Origin: Acetatifactor muris
GTDB lineage: Bacteria; Bacillota; Clostridia; Lachnospirales; Lachnospiraceae
Reading direction: 5' to 3'
Assembly: GCF_024623325.1 (NCBI RefSeq)
Contig: NZ_JANJZD010000005.1
Span: 186,001 to 250,000 of the forward strand
Length of the DNA stretch: 64,000 bases
Below, piece after piece: positions 1 to 9,644 of this stretch (within the stretch, counting starts at the first letter, position 1; every line of letters starts with the position of its first letter). Made by a program: the position numbers and the translations under genes. The notes below the pieces were generated by a model, which had not been told where the DNA came from, did not search any database, and saw only the letters and a program-made list of their open reading frames with translations.

Positions 1-2077
1 TAAACTTTTCTTCTTCCGTGCTTCCTCCGAGATAATCTACTTTACCGGTTCCGGAAGCAGTGAGAATCCCATAATAGTATCCCTCCTTTTTCGCCGTAAA
101 TACGATATCATCCCCGGATACACTTCTCTCGCACTTTACGAACAGCGCACCGTCAATCCCCAGGTCCTTCACCATGCGGTTCTGCAGTCGAAGTCCCTGA
201 ATCCCCTCCTCTTCCGGCAGGTCAAAGCCTGTGGGCGCCACATAGCCGAAAGGCAGAACGGCATTACATTGATACAGACAGATGTCCCCGCTCTGACCAG
301 CCAGCGTATACAGTCCATTCTCATATTTCTCCGATTCCCCGAACATATATTTTACATTCAGCATGGCGGAGGTCAGTGCCGTTGCCCCGTCAAAGCCATA
401 ATATACCTTACTGTGGCGCATTCCCAGCCTCTTATACATATCCATCACATAAGAATTCAGCGTGGAGGAGAACACACTGGCTGTGGGATAGCCTGTGAGC
501 GTTCCGTCATTCTTGGTTTTTCTGGTAAATTTCTCCAGACGATAAACGCCCTGTTCCTGCTCTTTCGTCATTTCATAAAGCGCTCTGTAGTCCGCCTGCT
601 GGCCGAGATAGGCACTGCGGCTCACCGTTCCCACGCTTGTAGCGAATGTGTTGATACCACATTCCGCAATCACCACGGCCAATGCCGTGACAGCTACAGC
701 CCGGTGTACATTGCGGCTTTCTCTTGTACGATACAGATACAGCAATATGCCATATATTCCCGCAAACACCAAAGTCAGGACTTTTACACCCAGTTCAAAG
801 TCTTCATGGTCAATGAATTTCTCGCAAAACAGAACAAACACAGCCGCGCACAGACAGCCGTATACAATCTGCTGTTCGTCCGCATTCCGTAAATACCGCC
901 AGGCGTCATAACACATTACCAGCACAAGGAAAATATAAATAAATGACTGTCTCGCCGGAAGAGAATCCGGATAATTCAGGCCATGCCAGATAAAGTCAAG
1001 TATATTTGTGCCGAAACTCAGCAGCAGAAATCCTGCCAGCGTCATGCGGCAGAACTTTTCCCGGACAGAAATGCTTTTATTCATCAGATACATGGGAATC
1101 AATATCAGTACGGCACTGCCGCAGAAAATGTTGGGCCAGTGGTCCAGTCCCCGTTCCGTCGTCACACACATACAGTGTCTCGCCAGCATATCCAATACGG
1201 AAAAATAGGATTCCACCTTTTTCGGAAAATCCATATCTCCGAAATCTGTCTTCAATATGGCGCAGACCTCCGGAATCAGCAGTATTGCGGCCATACCTCC
1301 GGCCAGCAGAGAAAAGAACACAAAATGTCCGATGCTGCGCAGGCCGCCTCTCTCCGTTACCAGAAGCAGAATAAAATACAGCACCAGAAAAATGCAGATC
1401 ATAATGGAAAGATAGTAATTGGTAAAAATGGACAACGCCAGCATCACACAGTACAGTCCGCAGCGCCCCTCCTTCACCAGCCTCTCCAGTCCCAGCACCA
1501 CAAGAGGAAGCAGCACCACGCAATCTACCCACATAATATTGTAATTATAGGCCGCCATAAATCCCGACAGCGCATAAAAGCAGGAAAAAAGCAGCGCTCC
1601 AAAGCAGCTGTCCTCTGTCGGGCAGAGAGCATTCAGACCGGATTGCCATCCCCGGGCATTCTGCGAGACAGAATGCTTCCGCAGGTAAATGTAGGCGGTA
1701 AGCCCTGCCAGCCCGATTTTCAGCACAATCAGATAGCTCATAAATTCCATGAGATGGCTTTCCGGTACCAGCAGAGAAAAAATGTGAAAGGGGCTGGCGA
1801 GATAATACACAAACAGAGCCAGAAAATTCGATCCTATCCCTACATTGAAAGAGAAATTCAGAGATTCTCCCCCTCTGACTTTATGCAGCAGCTCGCTGAA
1901 AAAAGGCATATACTGATGATACATGTCTGAAAACAGAAAGCTTCTGTCTCCAAAGGGATAGATTCTCCTGATTATAAATAAAATCAACATAATCAGACTG
2001 GGAAGCAGCAATGCAAAAAACGGCGCCGTCTTGCGGATGTCATACTTCCCTTTGCACTTTAACTTCTTTTTTATCAT
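1..2077 (-). CDS. YfhO-like multispanning membrane protein (3' end outside window)
   Basis: An uninterrupted minus-strand reading frame of at least 692 codons runs from an ATG at 2077 off the left edge, so the C-terminus is missing. The product opens with a basic stretch, then a hydrophobic segment (about residues 18-40) and the motif FSDMYHQYMPFF, typical of YfhO-type membrane proteins, which are thought to help glycosylate cell-wall polymers in Firmicutes. About ten further hydrophobic segments follow, then a soluble part from about residue 480. The start has no strong ribosome binding site, so a nearby alternative start is possible. It lies 62 bases downstream of the alcohol dehydrogenase gene on the same strand. 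Family assignment rests on overall architecture and remembered motifs; the sugar substrate is unknown. Confidence 0.75.
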   Translation of the reverse strand, partial: MIKKKLKCKGKYDIRKTAPFFALLLPSLIMLILFIIRRIYPFGDRSFLFSDMYHQYMPFFSELLHKVRGGESLNFSFNVGIGSNFLALFVYYLASPFHIFSLLVPESHLMEFMSYLIVLKIGLAGLTAYIYLRKHSVSQNARGWQSGLNALCPTEDSCFGALLFSCFYALSGFMAAYNYNIMWVDCVVLLPLVVLGLERLVKEGRCGLYCVMLALSIFTNYYLSIMICIFLVLYFILLLVTERGGLRSIGHFVFFSLLAGGMAAILLIPEVCAILKTDFGDMDFPKKVESYFSVLDMLARHCMCVTTERGLDHWPNIFCGSAVLILIPMYLMNKSISVREKFCRMTLAGFLLLSFGTNILDFIWHGLNYPDSLPARQSFIYIFLVLVMCYDAWRYLRNADEQQIVYGCLCAAVFVLFCEKFIDHEDFELGVKVLTLVFAGIYGILLYLYRTRESRNVHRAVAVTALAVVIAECGINTFATSVGTVSRSAYLGQQADYRALYEMTKEQEQGVYRLEKFTRKTKNDGTLTGYPTASVFSSTLNSYVMDMYKRLGMRHSKVYYGFDGATALTSAMLNVKYMFGESEKYENGLYTLAGQSGDICLYQCNAVLPFGYVAPTGFDLPEEEGIQGLRLQNRMVKDLGIDGALFVKCERSVSGDDIVFTAKKEGYYYGILTASGTGKVDYLGGSTEEEKF

Positions 2078-2139
2078 GGTAATTTACTTTTATCCGATCC
2101 CCGGACCGGCAGTCCTCTCCTTCAGATTATCTCTCCCAT

Positions 2140-3198
2140 CTATAAAATCCCCATTATCTTCCCATAATCGCCGGACTTGTCACGCATAATGCGGAAGCCT
2201 CTGTCCAGCTCCTCCAGCGGAAATCTATGGGTAATAAACCCGCCCGGGATGATTTGCTTCCGGGCCAGCCGGTCCAGTACATAATGCCAGTCATCCGTCT
2301 CTTCATGACAAAACGACGAATTCCATGTTCCGGTTACAGTCAGCTGATTGCGGAGAATCTTCCAATACACATCTCTCTCCAGAGTCATACCCGACACAGG
2401 ATTTCCCACCAGACAGATTCTTCCGCCCGCCGAGGTGTGATTCACTGCCTGTACCAGAGTCTCCTGCTTTCCCACACACTCGAAGAACACATCCACGCCG
2501 CCACCTCCGGTATGTTCTTTCAGCCATTCATCCGCATTCTGCTTCCGGCTGTCACACCAGCAGTCTTCCGGCAGCCCCAGCTTCAGCACTTTCTGCTTCT
2601 GAAATTCCTTGTTGCCCACCACAAGGATTCTTTCCGGGCGCAGCCCTTCTGCCTTTCCCGCTTCCAGCAGGAACATAAGGAGCAGCAGTCCTATGGTTCC
2701 CATCCCGCAGATTGCTATTGTATCCTGATTTCCCGGCTGCGCCCGTCTCATGGCATGTACCGCCACCGCCATAGGCTCCAGCATTGCCGCCTCTTCGTAA
2801 GAAACATTATCAGGAAGCTCCACCAGATTGCGGGCAGGAACACACACATATTCCGCGAATCCGCCGTCCCTGCGGGATCCCAGATAGTCATAATGCCTGC
2901 ACATCTCATAATGCCCCTCCGCACAGGGTCTGCAGCTTTTGCAGGGAATCAGCGGAAATACACCCACACGTTTTCCCGGCCATTCAGTCTCCGCCCCTGT
3001 GTCGACAACGATTCCGGAAAATTCATGGCCGGGAATCAGTGGATGCACATGCGCCCCCGTCTGATAAATCCGCGGGATGTCGGAACCGCAGACACCTGCG
3101 GCCTTTACCGCCAGCAGCACTTCCCCGGGGCCCGGTACAGGCTTATCCCATGCTTCCAGTCGTATCTCTCCTATCTCTGTCAGGACCCATGCTTTCAT
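2140..3198 (-). CDS. Zinc-dependent alcohol (polyol) dehydrogenase, GatD/sorbitol dehydrogenase-like
   Basis: 352 aa, full length for a medium-chain zinc alcohol dehydrogenase. The catalytic zinc ligands are visible in GVCGSD (Cys37 region) and GHEFSG. The structural zinc site is the cluster CKSCRPCAEGHYEMC near residues 86-100. A Rossmann glycine motif, GMGTIGLL, lies near residue 165. These enzymes oxidise polyols or polyol phosphates with NAD(P); the sequence resembles the galactitol-1-phosphate/sorbitol dehydrogenase branch, but the substrate cannot be fixed. A good sigma-A promoter sits upstream at 3253-3281. The gene is not next to a PTS or kinase gene, so pathway context is weak. Confidence 0.85.
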   Translation of the reverse strand: MKAWVLTEIGEIRLEAWDKPVPGPGEVLLAVKAAGVCGSDIPRIYQTGAHVHPLIPGHEFSGIVVDTGAETEWPGKRVGVFPLIPCKSCRPCAEGHYEMCRHYDYLGSRRDGGFAEYVCVPARNLVELPDNVSYEEAAMLEPMAVAVHAMRRAQPGNQDTIAICGMGTIGLLLLMFLLEAGKAEGLRPERILVVGNKEFQKQKVLKLGLPEDCWCDSRKQNADEWLKEHTGGGGVDVFFECVGKQETLVQAVNHTSAGGRICLVGNPVSGMTLERDVYWKILRNQLTVTGTWNSSFCHEETDDWHYVLDRLARKQIIPGGFITHRFPLEELDRGFRIMRDKSGDYGKIMGIL

Positions 3199-3252
3199 AC
3201 GATATAACTCCTTTTATACAGCTTTTCCGGAACTTTCGCCAAAACTTTCTCC

Positions 3253-3281
3253 ATTATAATCTCAAACGGTCAGAAATACAA
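3253..3281 (-). promoter_or_regulatory. Sigma-A type promoter for the dehydrogenase gene
   Basis: On the minus strand TTGTAT (3276-3281) and TATAAT (3253-3258) are separated by exactly 17 bases, about 55 bases before the dehydrogenase ATG. Confidence 0.6.
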
Positions 3282-3324
3282 TAGCTCTCCCGGCATATAA
3301 TGAAATAACTGTTTTGAATGAATT

Positions 3325-3350
3325 CAGGGCGTTCCGCCCCGCGGAACCTG
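3325..3350. other. GC-rich hairpin in the leader of the amidotransferase-like gene
   Basis: GTTCCGC (3331-3337) and GCGGAAC (3341-3347) form a perfect 7-bp stem with a 3-base loop, with flanking CAGG/CCTG able to extend it. It ends about 20 bases before the ATG at 3370. No U-run follows, so a simple terminator is unlikely. Confidence 0.4.
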
Positions 3351-3369
3351 ATCAGAAAGGTATCAGAAA

Positions 3370-4020
3370 ATGAAAATCGCCATTGTGGGAAAAAAATCCG
3401 ACACACTCAACTATGTCCGTTATGTTCAATCTGCCTCCGCCATACCGGTGGTTACAATAAATCCAGGGGATGTATGCTGCTGCGACGCGCTGCTGCTTCC
3501 CGGCGGCGGTGACATTACCCCTGCTTTTTTCGGAGAACAGAACCACGGTTCCCGTGATATTGACACGAAACTGGATATTCTGCAGCTTCATGCTTTCGAT
3601 ATTGCCCTGTGCAGGCGAATTCCTGTTCTGGGTATCTGCAAGGGAATGCAGATTATAAATGTAGGCCTGGGAGGCGCCATTATCCAGAATCTGGATCCTG
3701 ACGCCCTGGGACGCCATCAATACGACCGGGGGGATAAGTGCCACTCTGCCGTGAATGCCGAAAATTCCTGGCTCCGCCATTTATACGGAGAAAAAATGAC
3801 CATAAACAGCGCTCATCACCAGGCTCTGGGCAGGCTGGGCAGAAACCTGACCGCGGTTCAGCGCTGCCCGGAGGATGGCTGCATAGAAGCCATCGCCCAT
3901 GAGACGATGCCCATCCTCGGGGTTCAATGGCATCCGGAACGGATTGACGAACAGCGCACCGGCATCACAGGGGAGAAGGTTTTGACTTATTTTGTTTCTC
4001 TGGTTTCTGTTTCTGCGTAA
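3370..4020 (+). CDS. Gamma-glutamyl-gamma-aminobutyrate hydrolase-like (peptidase C26) protein
   Basis: 216 aa class I glutamine amidotransferase fold. The nucleophile elbow is GICKGMQ (Cys near residue 95) and the His-Glu pair is in VQWHPE near residue 180, so the Cys-His-Glu triad is present. LLLPGGGDITP near residue 40 is typical of the PuuD/C26 group, which cleaves gamma-glutamyl amides such as gamma-glutamyl-GABA. It is somewhat shorter than PuuD (about 250 aa). An AAAGG site precedes the ATG. The last 56 bases overlap the convergent hydrolase gene. There are no putrescine genes nearby, so the true substrate is open. Confidence 0.8.
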   Translation: MKIAIVGKKSDTLNYVRYVQSASAIPVVTINPGDVCCCDALLLPGGGDITPAFFGEQNHGSRDIDTKLDILQLHAFDIALCRRIPVLGICKGMQIINVGLGGAIIQNLDPDALGRHQYDRGDKCHSAVNAENSWLRHLYGEKMTINSAHHQALGRLGRNLTAVQRCPEDGCIEAIAHETMPILGVQWHPERIDEQRTGITGEKVLTYFVSLVSVSA

Positions 4021-5131
4021 GCAGATTCCAGGCCCCTTCGGTTTTGGCGGCAATCTGCCGCTTTCTGTTGGCTCTTGCAATCTCGAAAAGCGACCTGACC
4101 ATCTCTTTCAGCATCTTCACAGTCTCTTCGTCTACTTGTTTTAAAGCGCCGATGATACCATTCATGCTGCGCCTCCACTCTGCGGTAAAATCGATCAGAT
4201 TATCCGCCTTTGAAGCAGTAATCACATGATACAATGTATCCACAAAGGTGCGGAGCTGCTGTTCATCCAGGGACAATATCCATTGATTCAGGTTATTGTC
4301 CATTTCCTTTCTGCGCTCATACAGGTCATTCGCTCTGACCAGATGGTTTCCCGTCACCTGCCAGGTATAGGGATCATGCTGCAGGAGGCCGAAGGTATTG
4401 CTTTTTACCACCTGAAAATGCATATCTGACTCAAAAATCATACCTACCAGGGAAGAATTGGGCAAAATTTTCACCACCTTCTCTGCAATTTTGTCATAGC
4501 CGCACTTTTCCAGCACCTCCGGTCTGAATCCCGGACCGTCCATACTGTAAATCCGGATGATTCTGTCCTGAATATGCGGGGCTGCATTCATAGCGCTGTA
4601 CACTGCCAGATTTCCCCCTTTTGAATGTCCTCCCACATAAAACGGCCCCTCAAATTTACCTGTCACTGATTCCAGATACCTGACACTGTACTCCTGGCCC
4701 GGCACCGGTGACAGAAAAGCCATATTAAAATCTTCCTTCCATCCCACTATTGTCTCATCTGTTCCCCGGAAAACCACATAGACAATTTCTTCATCCGGGA
4801 AACAGGTAACAGCCGAAAACTGTGTCTCCCATTTCTCTTCGATTACGTTGACATAATAGTTCAGCTTCATGTGGCCGAAACGCCTGCTCTGTATCATCTC
4901 CTCCAACAGTGCCCTGTTTACCTTCTCATAGCGCACATCCGCAAAAAGCTTCTCGTAATCCGGATGTTCCCTCAGGCTTTTCAGGATGACGGGCTCTCCT
5001 TCCTCCGACACCATACCGTCAAATTTCAAATAGGAAAGCTGACACAGAGCCAGACTGTCCACCTCGGTCATGGGCATTTCCGCAAAGGTATATTTTCCAT
5101 ATTTTTCCAGATAATTAAGCACAGTTCCCAT
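3965..5131 (-). CDS. Mbeg1-like (DUF2974) alpha/beta hydrolase
   Basis: 388 aa. The sequence VGGHSKGGNLAVYS near residue 168 is the lipase-type nucleophile elbow (GxSxGG), and the preceding VYVVFRGTD is the lipase-class-3-like oxyanion strand. This matches the DUF2974/Mbeg1-like family of cytoplasmic esterase-like proteins common in Lachnospiraceae; natural substrates are not known. The C-terminal 100 residues are charged and helical and end in a basic tail. The gene is monocistronic and convergent with the C26 hydrolase gene, overlapping it by 56 bases. Confidence 0.8.
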   Translation of the reverse strand: MGTVLNYLEKYGKYTFAEMPMTEVDSLALCQLSYLKFDGMVSEEGEPVILKSLREHPDYEKLFADVRYEKVNRALLEEMIQSRRFGHMKLNYYVNVIEEKWETQFSAVTCFPDEEIVYVVFRGTDETIVGWKEDFNMAFLSPVPGQEYSVRYLESVTGKFEGPFYVGGHSKGGNLAVYSAMNAAPHIQDRIIRIYSMDGPGFRPEVLEKCGYDKIAEKVVKILPNSSLVGMIFESDMHFQVVKSNTFGLLQHDPYTWQVTGNHLVRANDLYERRKEMDNNLNQWILSLDEQQLRTFVDTLYHVITASKADNLIDFTAEWRRSMNGIIGALKQVDEETVKMLKEMVRSLFEIARANRKRQIAAKTEGAWNLLTQKQKPEKQNKSKPSPL

Positions 5132-5283
5132 ATTCCCATTCCTGCCTTTCTGTAACCTGCAGATTTCTATCCTGATTTTACCAGAAAATATGGTTGGTTT
5201 TCATTAAAATAATCTTATATTTTACTTAAATCTGAATTTTATACCTCCCTGCGGCGGACCCGCAGAGAATCCTGAAAATTCCC

Positions 5284-5312
5284 TTGCTTTTTCCATACCC
5301 ATATAGTATTCT
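5284..5312 (+). promoter_or_regulatory. Probable promoter of the exonuclease-glgX unit
   Basis: TTGCTT (5284-5289), a 17-base spacer and TATTCT (5307-5312) lie about 80 bases before the ATG at 5392. Confidence 0.4.
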
Positions 5313-5391
5313 GTAATGCAGTAAATAATGTATTCAGACAAAGGATACAGCGGTCAGGCACCCGTCCGGCTGCTGTGAAGGACAGTATACC

Positions 5392-6078
5392 ATGACCGAA
5401 AAAAACGGAAAAAGGCTTTCCATATATACAAAAGATTATGTGGTATTCGATCTGGAGACAACAGGATTAAGTCCGAAAAAGGATGAAATCATTGAACTCT
5501 CCGCGATAAAAGTGCAGTCGGGACAGGTGACATCCCGCTTTTCCTCGCTGGTCAATCCCGGCAGACACATTCCCGCCACCGCAACAGGCATCAACGGAAT
5601 CAGTGACGATATGGTGAAGAATGCCCCGGGGCTTTGTCCCATCCTGGAAGAATTTCTTGCCTTTGCGGAAAACAACATTCTGGTGGGACACAATATCCAT
5701 ACATTTGACATGCGTTTTCTTACCAATGGTGTGGGCAGAGAGCTGAATCGAAAGGTGGAAAATGATTATGTGGATACCCTGTATCTGTCGAAAACGCTTC
5801 TGCCCGCTCTGCCCCGTCACAGGCTGACAGACATAGCCGCCTATTTCCATATTGAGACCGCAGGCGCCCACCGCGCACTGAACGACTGCATCATGAACCA
5901 GCAATGTTACGAGCAGCTGGGGCTGCTTCTGGCGCAGCAGAAAAACCGGGACAGTTCTGACCAGTCCGGGCTCCCCTGTCCCAGATGCGGCGGTATGCTG
6001 ATCCGCCGCAAAGGCCGATTCGGGGCTTTCTGGGGCTGCAGCGGATTTCCCCAATGCCGTTATACGCAAAATGCATAA
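5392..6078 (+). CDS. DnaQ-like 3'-5' exonuclease with C-terminal topoisomerase-type zinc finger
   Basis: 228 aa. Residues about 14-180 form a DEDDh exonuclease: FDLETTGL (first Asp and Glu), [11 protein letters not shown] (second Asp) and HRALNDC (His and last Asp), all present. After a short linker, residues about 192-226 hold a C4 zinc ribbon (CPRCGG...CSGFPQC) of the topoisomerase I type. PolC-like epsilon exonucleases proofread or process single-stranded DNA ends; the zinc ribbon probably adds DNA binding. The fusion is seen in other Firmicutes. The stop lies only about 18 bases before the glgX start, so the two genes are probably co-transcribed. Confidence 0.85.
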   Translation: MTEKNGKRLSIYTKDYVVFDLETTGLSPKKDEIIELSAIKVQSGQVTSRFSSLVNPGRHIPATATGINGISDDMVKNAPGLCPILEEFLAFAENNILVGHNIHTFDMRFLTNGVGRELNRKVENDYVDTLYLSKTLLPALPRHRLTDIAAYFHIETAGAHRALNDCIMNQQCYEQLGLLLAQQKNRDSSDQSGLPCPRCGGMLIRRKGRFGAFWGCSGFPQCRYTQNA

Positions 6079-6095
6079 ACAACAGGAGGCATAAT

Positions 6096-8228
6096 TTGAA
6101 ACTATATACACAGACTTATATTCCGGAAATTCATCGTTCGCTGACGCCGATGGCAGAAATCGAAGGTTTTCCCGTCCGTCCCGGACTTTTTGACGTTCAT
6201 GGGGCAATGATGCTCCCGGTAGGCGTAAATTTTACTGTCCATACCCATTACGGCACTTCGTGCACGCTTCTTCTGTTTCACAGAAATGCAGTTACTCCTT
6301 ATGCCAGACTCCCGTTTCCCGAAGCCTATAAAATCGGAGATGTCTATTCCATGATTGTGTTCGGACTGGATATCGAGGAATTTGAATATGCCTACCAGGT
6401 AGACGGTCCCTACGAGCCGGAAAACGGGCTTATATTTAATCGGAATGCCGTTCTTCTGGACCCATACGCACGCTCGGTGGCCGGTCAGCGGCAATGGGGA
6501 AGTCAGACGCACGGAAGTTACCATGCCCGTGTGATCCGGGATTCTTTTGACTGGGGAGATATGCCTCAGTCCTCCCGCACCATGAGCGATCTGATTATTT
6601 ATGAACTGCACGTGAGAGGATTTACCTATCACCCCTCTTCCGGTGTGACTCATCGGGGAACTTTTGCCGGTCTGATGGAAAAAATTCCCTATCTGAAGGA
6701 GCTGGGAATCAATGCGGTGGAAATGATGCCCATTTTCGAATTTGACGAGACCATGAACGCCCGGGAGGTGAACGGAGAAAAGCTTCTTGATTACTGGGGG
6801 TATAACACGGTAAGTTTTTTTGCGCCCAACACGGGATATATCGCCGGAGACGAGTACAATCAGGAGGGCACCGAACTGAAAGTTCTCATCAAAGCCCTGC
6901 ATGATAACGGCATTGAAGTGATTCTGGATGTGGTGTTCAATCACACTGCGGAAGGCAATGAAAAAGGACCGACCTTCTGCTTTAAAGGCTTTGACAATAA
7001 GGTTTATTATATGCTGACACCCAACGGAAATTATTATAATTTCAGCGGCTGCGGCAATACCCTGAACTGCAATCACCCGGCTGTCCGCCAGATGATTCTG
7101 GAATGTCTGCGCTATTGGACGGTAAATTACAGAATCGACGGCTTCCGCTTTGATCTTGCCAGTATTCTGGGAAGGCATGAGGACGGTTCTCCTCTGAACA
7201 ATCCGCCTCTTCTGGAGCTTCTGGCCATGGACCCCGTTCTGCGCAATGTGAAGCTGATTGCCGAAGCCTGGGACGCAGGCGGATTGTACCAGGTGGGAAA
7301 GTTCCCGGCCAGCAAACGCTGGGCCGAGTGGAACGGCCGTTACCGGGACTCTCTCAGAGCCTTTTTAAAGGGAGATTTCTGGCATTCCTGGGAAGCTGCA
7401 TGGAGCATTTCCGGTTCCGGCGATCTCTATGGCGGATTCTATTCCGACAACACGAACAATTATGCAGGCTATAATTCCTGTGTCAATTTTCTCACCTGCC
7501 ATGACGGATTTACACTGTATGATCTGTATTCCTATAACGAAAAGCACAATGAAAGAAACGGCTGGAACAATACGGACGGTTCCGATGACAACCGCAGCTG
7601 GAACTGCGGTGTCGAGGGTGACACCGACAATCCCGAAATCCTTTCCCTGAGATTCCGCATGATACGCAATGCCTGCGCTGTGCTGATGTGCAGCCGCGGA
7701 ACTCCCATGTTTCTGGCCGGAGACGAATTCGGGAATTCTCAGTCCGGCAATAATAACGCCTATTGTCAGGACAATGAAATTTCATGGCTGGACTGGAGTC
7801 TGCTGGAAAAAAACAGGGAGCTGTTCGAATTTTTCAAATTCATGATCCATTACAGACACACCCATCCCGTCATCCGCAAAATGCTTCCGGAAGCAGTCTG
7901 CGGCATGGATCCGATGCACACTCACAATGTCAATGCGGAAGAAATCTACATTCCCCAGGATGCCAAAACTCTGGCTGTAAGCTTTGCCGGCTACAACCCG
8001 GAAACCAGGACAGATGACCTGGTATATATAGCAGTCAACAGTCACTGGGAAGATGTACGGATTACCGTCCCGGAGCTGGATTGCCCTCTCGGCTGGTATC
8101 TGAGCGTCAACACCTGGGGGGACGAACAGAACCGCTATTTCTACCCGGAAGGGGAAGAAGTCCGCATTGATCATGAGTTCATTATGCATCCCCGCTCTGT
8201 GGCGGTATTCACTGGACGAAGTCTCTGA
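6096..8228 (+). CDS. glgX: Glycogen debranching enzyme (GH13, GlgX/pullulanase type)
   Basis: 710 aa from a TTG start at 6096, chosen because AACAGGAGG ends 6 bases upstream; the frame extends back to 5985 only inside the exonuclease gene. An N-terminal CBM48-type domain (about 20-130) precedes the GH13 barrel. Catalytic regions are DVVFNHTAEG (region I), DGFRFDLAS (nucleophile Asp), IAEAWDA (acid Glu) and TCHDGFTL (transition-state Asp), all intact. The enzyme cuts alpha-1,6 branches from glycogen or limit dextrins in the cytoplasm. It is followed by a strong hairpin. Confidence 0.93.
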   Translation: MKLYTQTYIPEIHRSLTPMAEIEGFPVRPGLFDVHGAMMLPVGVNFTVHTHYGTSCTLLLFHRNAVTPYARLPFPEAYKIGDVYSMIVFGLDIEEFEYAYQVDGPYEPENGLIFNRNAVLLDPYARSVAGQRQWGSQTHGSYHARVIRDSFDWGDMPQSSRTMSDLIIYELHVRGFTYHPSSGVTHRGTFAGLMEKIPYLKELGINAVEMMPIFEFDETMNAREVNGEKLLDYWGYNTVSFFAPNTGYIAGDEYNQEGTELKVLIKALHDNGIEVILDVVFNHTAEGNEKGPTFCFKGFDNKVYYMLTPNGNYYNFSGCGNTLNCNHPAVRQMILECLRYWTVNYRIDGFRFDLASILGRHEDGSPLNNPPLLELLAMDPVLRNVKLIAEAWDAGGLYQVGKFPASKRWAEWNGRYRDSLRAFLKGDFWHSWEAAWSISGSGDLYGGFYSDNTNNYAGYNSCVNFLTCHDGFTLYDLYSYNEKHNERNGWNNTDGSDDNRSWNCGVEGDTDNPEILSLRFRMIRNACAVLMCSRGTPMFLAGDEFGNSQSGNNNAYCQDNEISWLDWSLLEKNRELFEFFKFMIHYRHTHPVIRKMLPEAVCGMDPMHTHNVNAEEIYIPQDAKTLAVSFAGYNPETRTDDLVYIAVNSHWEDVRITVPELDCPLGWYLSVNTWGDEQNRYFYPEGEEVRIDHEFIMHPRSVAVFTGRSL

Positions 8229-8240
8229 GAGAGTGTGTGG

Positions 8241-8275
8241 AACGGGGCTGTCCCTTGAAAGCGGACAGCCCCGTT
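8241..8275. terminator. Bidirectional hairpin between convergent glgX and the desulfidase-family gene
   Basis: AACGGGGCTGTCC (8241-8253) pairs perfectly with GGACAGCCCCGTT (8263-8275) across a 9-base loop. It lies 12 bases after the glgX stop and 17 bases beyond the end of the opposing gene. The U-run is weak on both sides. Confidence 0.7.
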
Positions 8276-8292
8276 CATATTCCACAGCTTGT

Positions 8293-9573
8293 TCAGCACC
8301 TTGCTTCCGTCATCATTTTCAGAATCTCCCTGTCCGTCTCCCTCATACCTTCTTTGCTCAGGCGTCCTACATTTGCAATGGTATTTTCCACACCTTTCCT
8401 GACAATTCCTTCTCCGTCCCGGAACTGACTGCCCATTTTATACATCTCATAGCCCAGCAATGCAGATTCGATGGAAAATGCAATCTTGGCGGCACAGGAA
8501 GCTTTTGCTCCGTCGCATATCATTCCCGAAGTCACTGCCAGAGAATTTACCAGACAATGTGCGATGGTCTTATAATCGCCTCCGTACAGGTAAGCAATCG
8601 CCGCCCCTGCGGCACTTCCGGCGCTGACAGCGCCACAATAGGCTGACAGCCGGCCTATCCCTGTCTTCTGATGAATGGCCAGAAGGTTGGACAGCACAAG
8701 TGCCCGGTACAGCTTCTCCTGCCCCACCTTCAACTCTCTGGCATATTCAATCACGGGAACGCTGACAGTAATCCCCTGATTGCCGCTCCCGGAATTGATT
8801 ATCACCGGCAACTCACAGCCGCTCATTCTGGCATCCGAACCTGCTGCTGCCATGGCCCTGGCCCTGTTATGAATTTCATTTCCATACAGCTTCAGCAGCA
8901 CGCTTCCCACATTGGCACCGTAGGAATTCCGGATTCCCTCCTCTGCAATGGCCATATTGCAGGAGATCTGTTTCTCCAGCGTCTCTCTGACTTCTTCAAT
9001 CTCCACCGATTCCGCAAAGTCCAGAATGTCTTCTACATTCAGAACACTGCGGTCCGTCAGGCCTTCTTCTCTGCCTGCCGCTTCCTTCCGGAATGTCACC
9101 TGCCCGTCTGTCTCCTCCAGCACAACATTGGTGTGATACTGCGCGATTCTCACCCTTGTGCGATGTCCAAAGCCTTCTGCGGTAACGATCAGATCAAGCG
9201 GAAATTTACTGTCCAGAAAGCGGACCTCCACCGCCTTCCTGCCCAGGAACAATGCCAGCTCCGCCTTCTGTTCCTCCGTAATATCCGCAATCACCTCCAG
9301 CTCCTTTTCCGGTTTCCCGGCCAGCGCTCCCGCTGCAGCTGCCGCCTCAATCCCCTTCAGGCCGCCTGTGTTGGGAACCACCACACTCTTGACATTTTTA
9401 ATCAGATTCCCGCTGGCTTCCACCAGAATTCTCTCCGGCTTTTCCCCAAGAAGCACCCTCGCCCGGGCCGCCCCGTAGGCAATGGCAATTGGCTCCGTAC
9501 ACCCCATGGCCGGAATCAGTTCTTCTCTTAATATCTGCAGATACTGCAGGTATTTCGTATCTCTCTTCTCCAA
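8293..9573 (-). CDS. UPF0597/L-cysteine desulfidase family protein (CyuA/YhaM-like)
   Basis: 426 aa. The family signatures GCTEPIAIAYG near residue 25, NSGSGNQG near residue 260 and SGMICDGAKASCAAKIA near residue 355 are present, including the cysteines that would bind an oxygen-sensitive Fe-S cluster. Members degrade L-cysteine to pyruvate, ammonia and sulfide, or act on L-serine-like substrates. In Escherichia coli the homolog is the cysteine-inducible CyuA. It is full length and apparently monocistronic; no cysteine transporter is adjacent. Confidence 0.85.
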   Translation of the reverse strand: MEKRDTKYLQYLQILREELIPAMGCTEPIAIAYGAARARVLLGEKPERILVEASGNLIKNVKSVVVPNTGGLKGIEAAAAAGALAGKPEKELEVIADITEEQKAELALFLGRKAVEVRFLDSKFPLDLIVTAEGFGHRTRVRIAQYHTNVVLEETDGQVTFRKEAAGREEGLTDRSVLNVEDILDFAESVEIEEVRETLEKQISCNMAIAEEGIRNSYGANVGSVLLKLYGNEIHNRARAMAAAGSDARMSGCELPVIINSGSGNQGITVSVPVIEYARELKVGQEKLYRALVLSNLLAIHQKTGIGRLSAYCGAVSAGSAAGAAIAYLYGGDYKTIAHCLVNSLAVTSGMICDGAKASCAAKIAFSIESALLGYEMYKMGSQFRDGEGIVRKGVENTIANVGRLSKEGMRETDREILKMMTEARC

Positions 9574-9596
9574 AATTATCCACCTTTCACAGTAAC

Positions 9597-9622
9597 AAAA
9601 AACCGGCTTCTGACCGGTTTTC
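9597..9622 (-). terminator. Intrinsic terminator of the MATE gene
   Basis: On the minus strand AAAACCGG and CCGGTTTT form a stem around TCAGAAG and are followed by a T-rich tract, 23 bases after the MATE stop at 9645. Confidence 0.75.
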
Positions 9623-9644
9623 CGTTTTTATGTAATTGCAGACC

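Noticed and set aside
269..1930. Forward-strand open frames of 200-315 codons
   Set aside because: They lie opposite the continuous YfhO-like frame, have no ribosome binding sites and show Gln/His-rich composition typical of antisense shadows.
2227..3207. Forward 326-codon frame
   Set aside because: Antisense to the zinc dehydrogenase gene, which has complete metal-binding motifs.
6102..7178. Minus-strand 358-codon frame
   Set aside because: It is fully antisense to glgX, whose catalytic motifs are intact; no recognisable domain.
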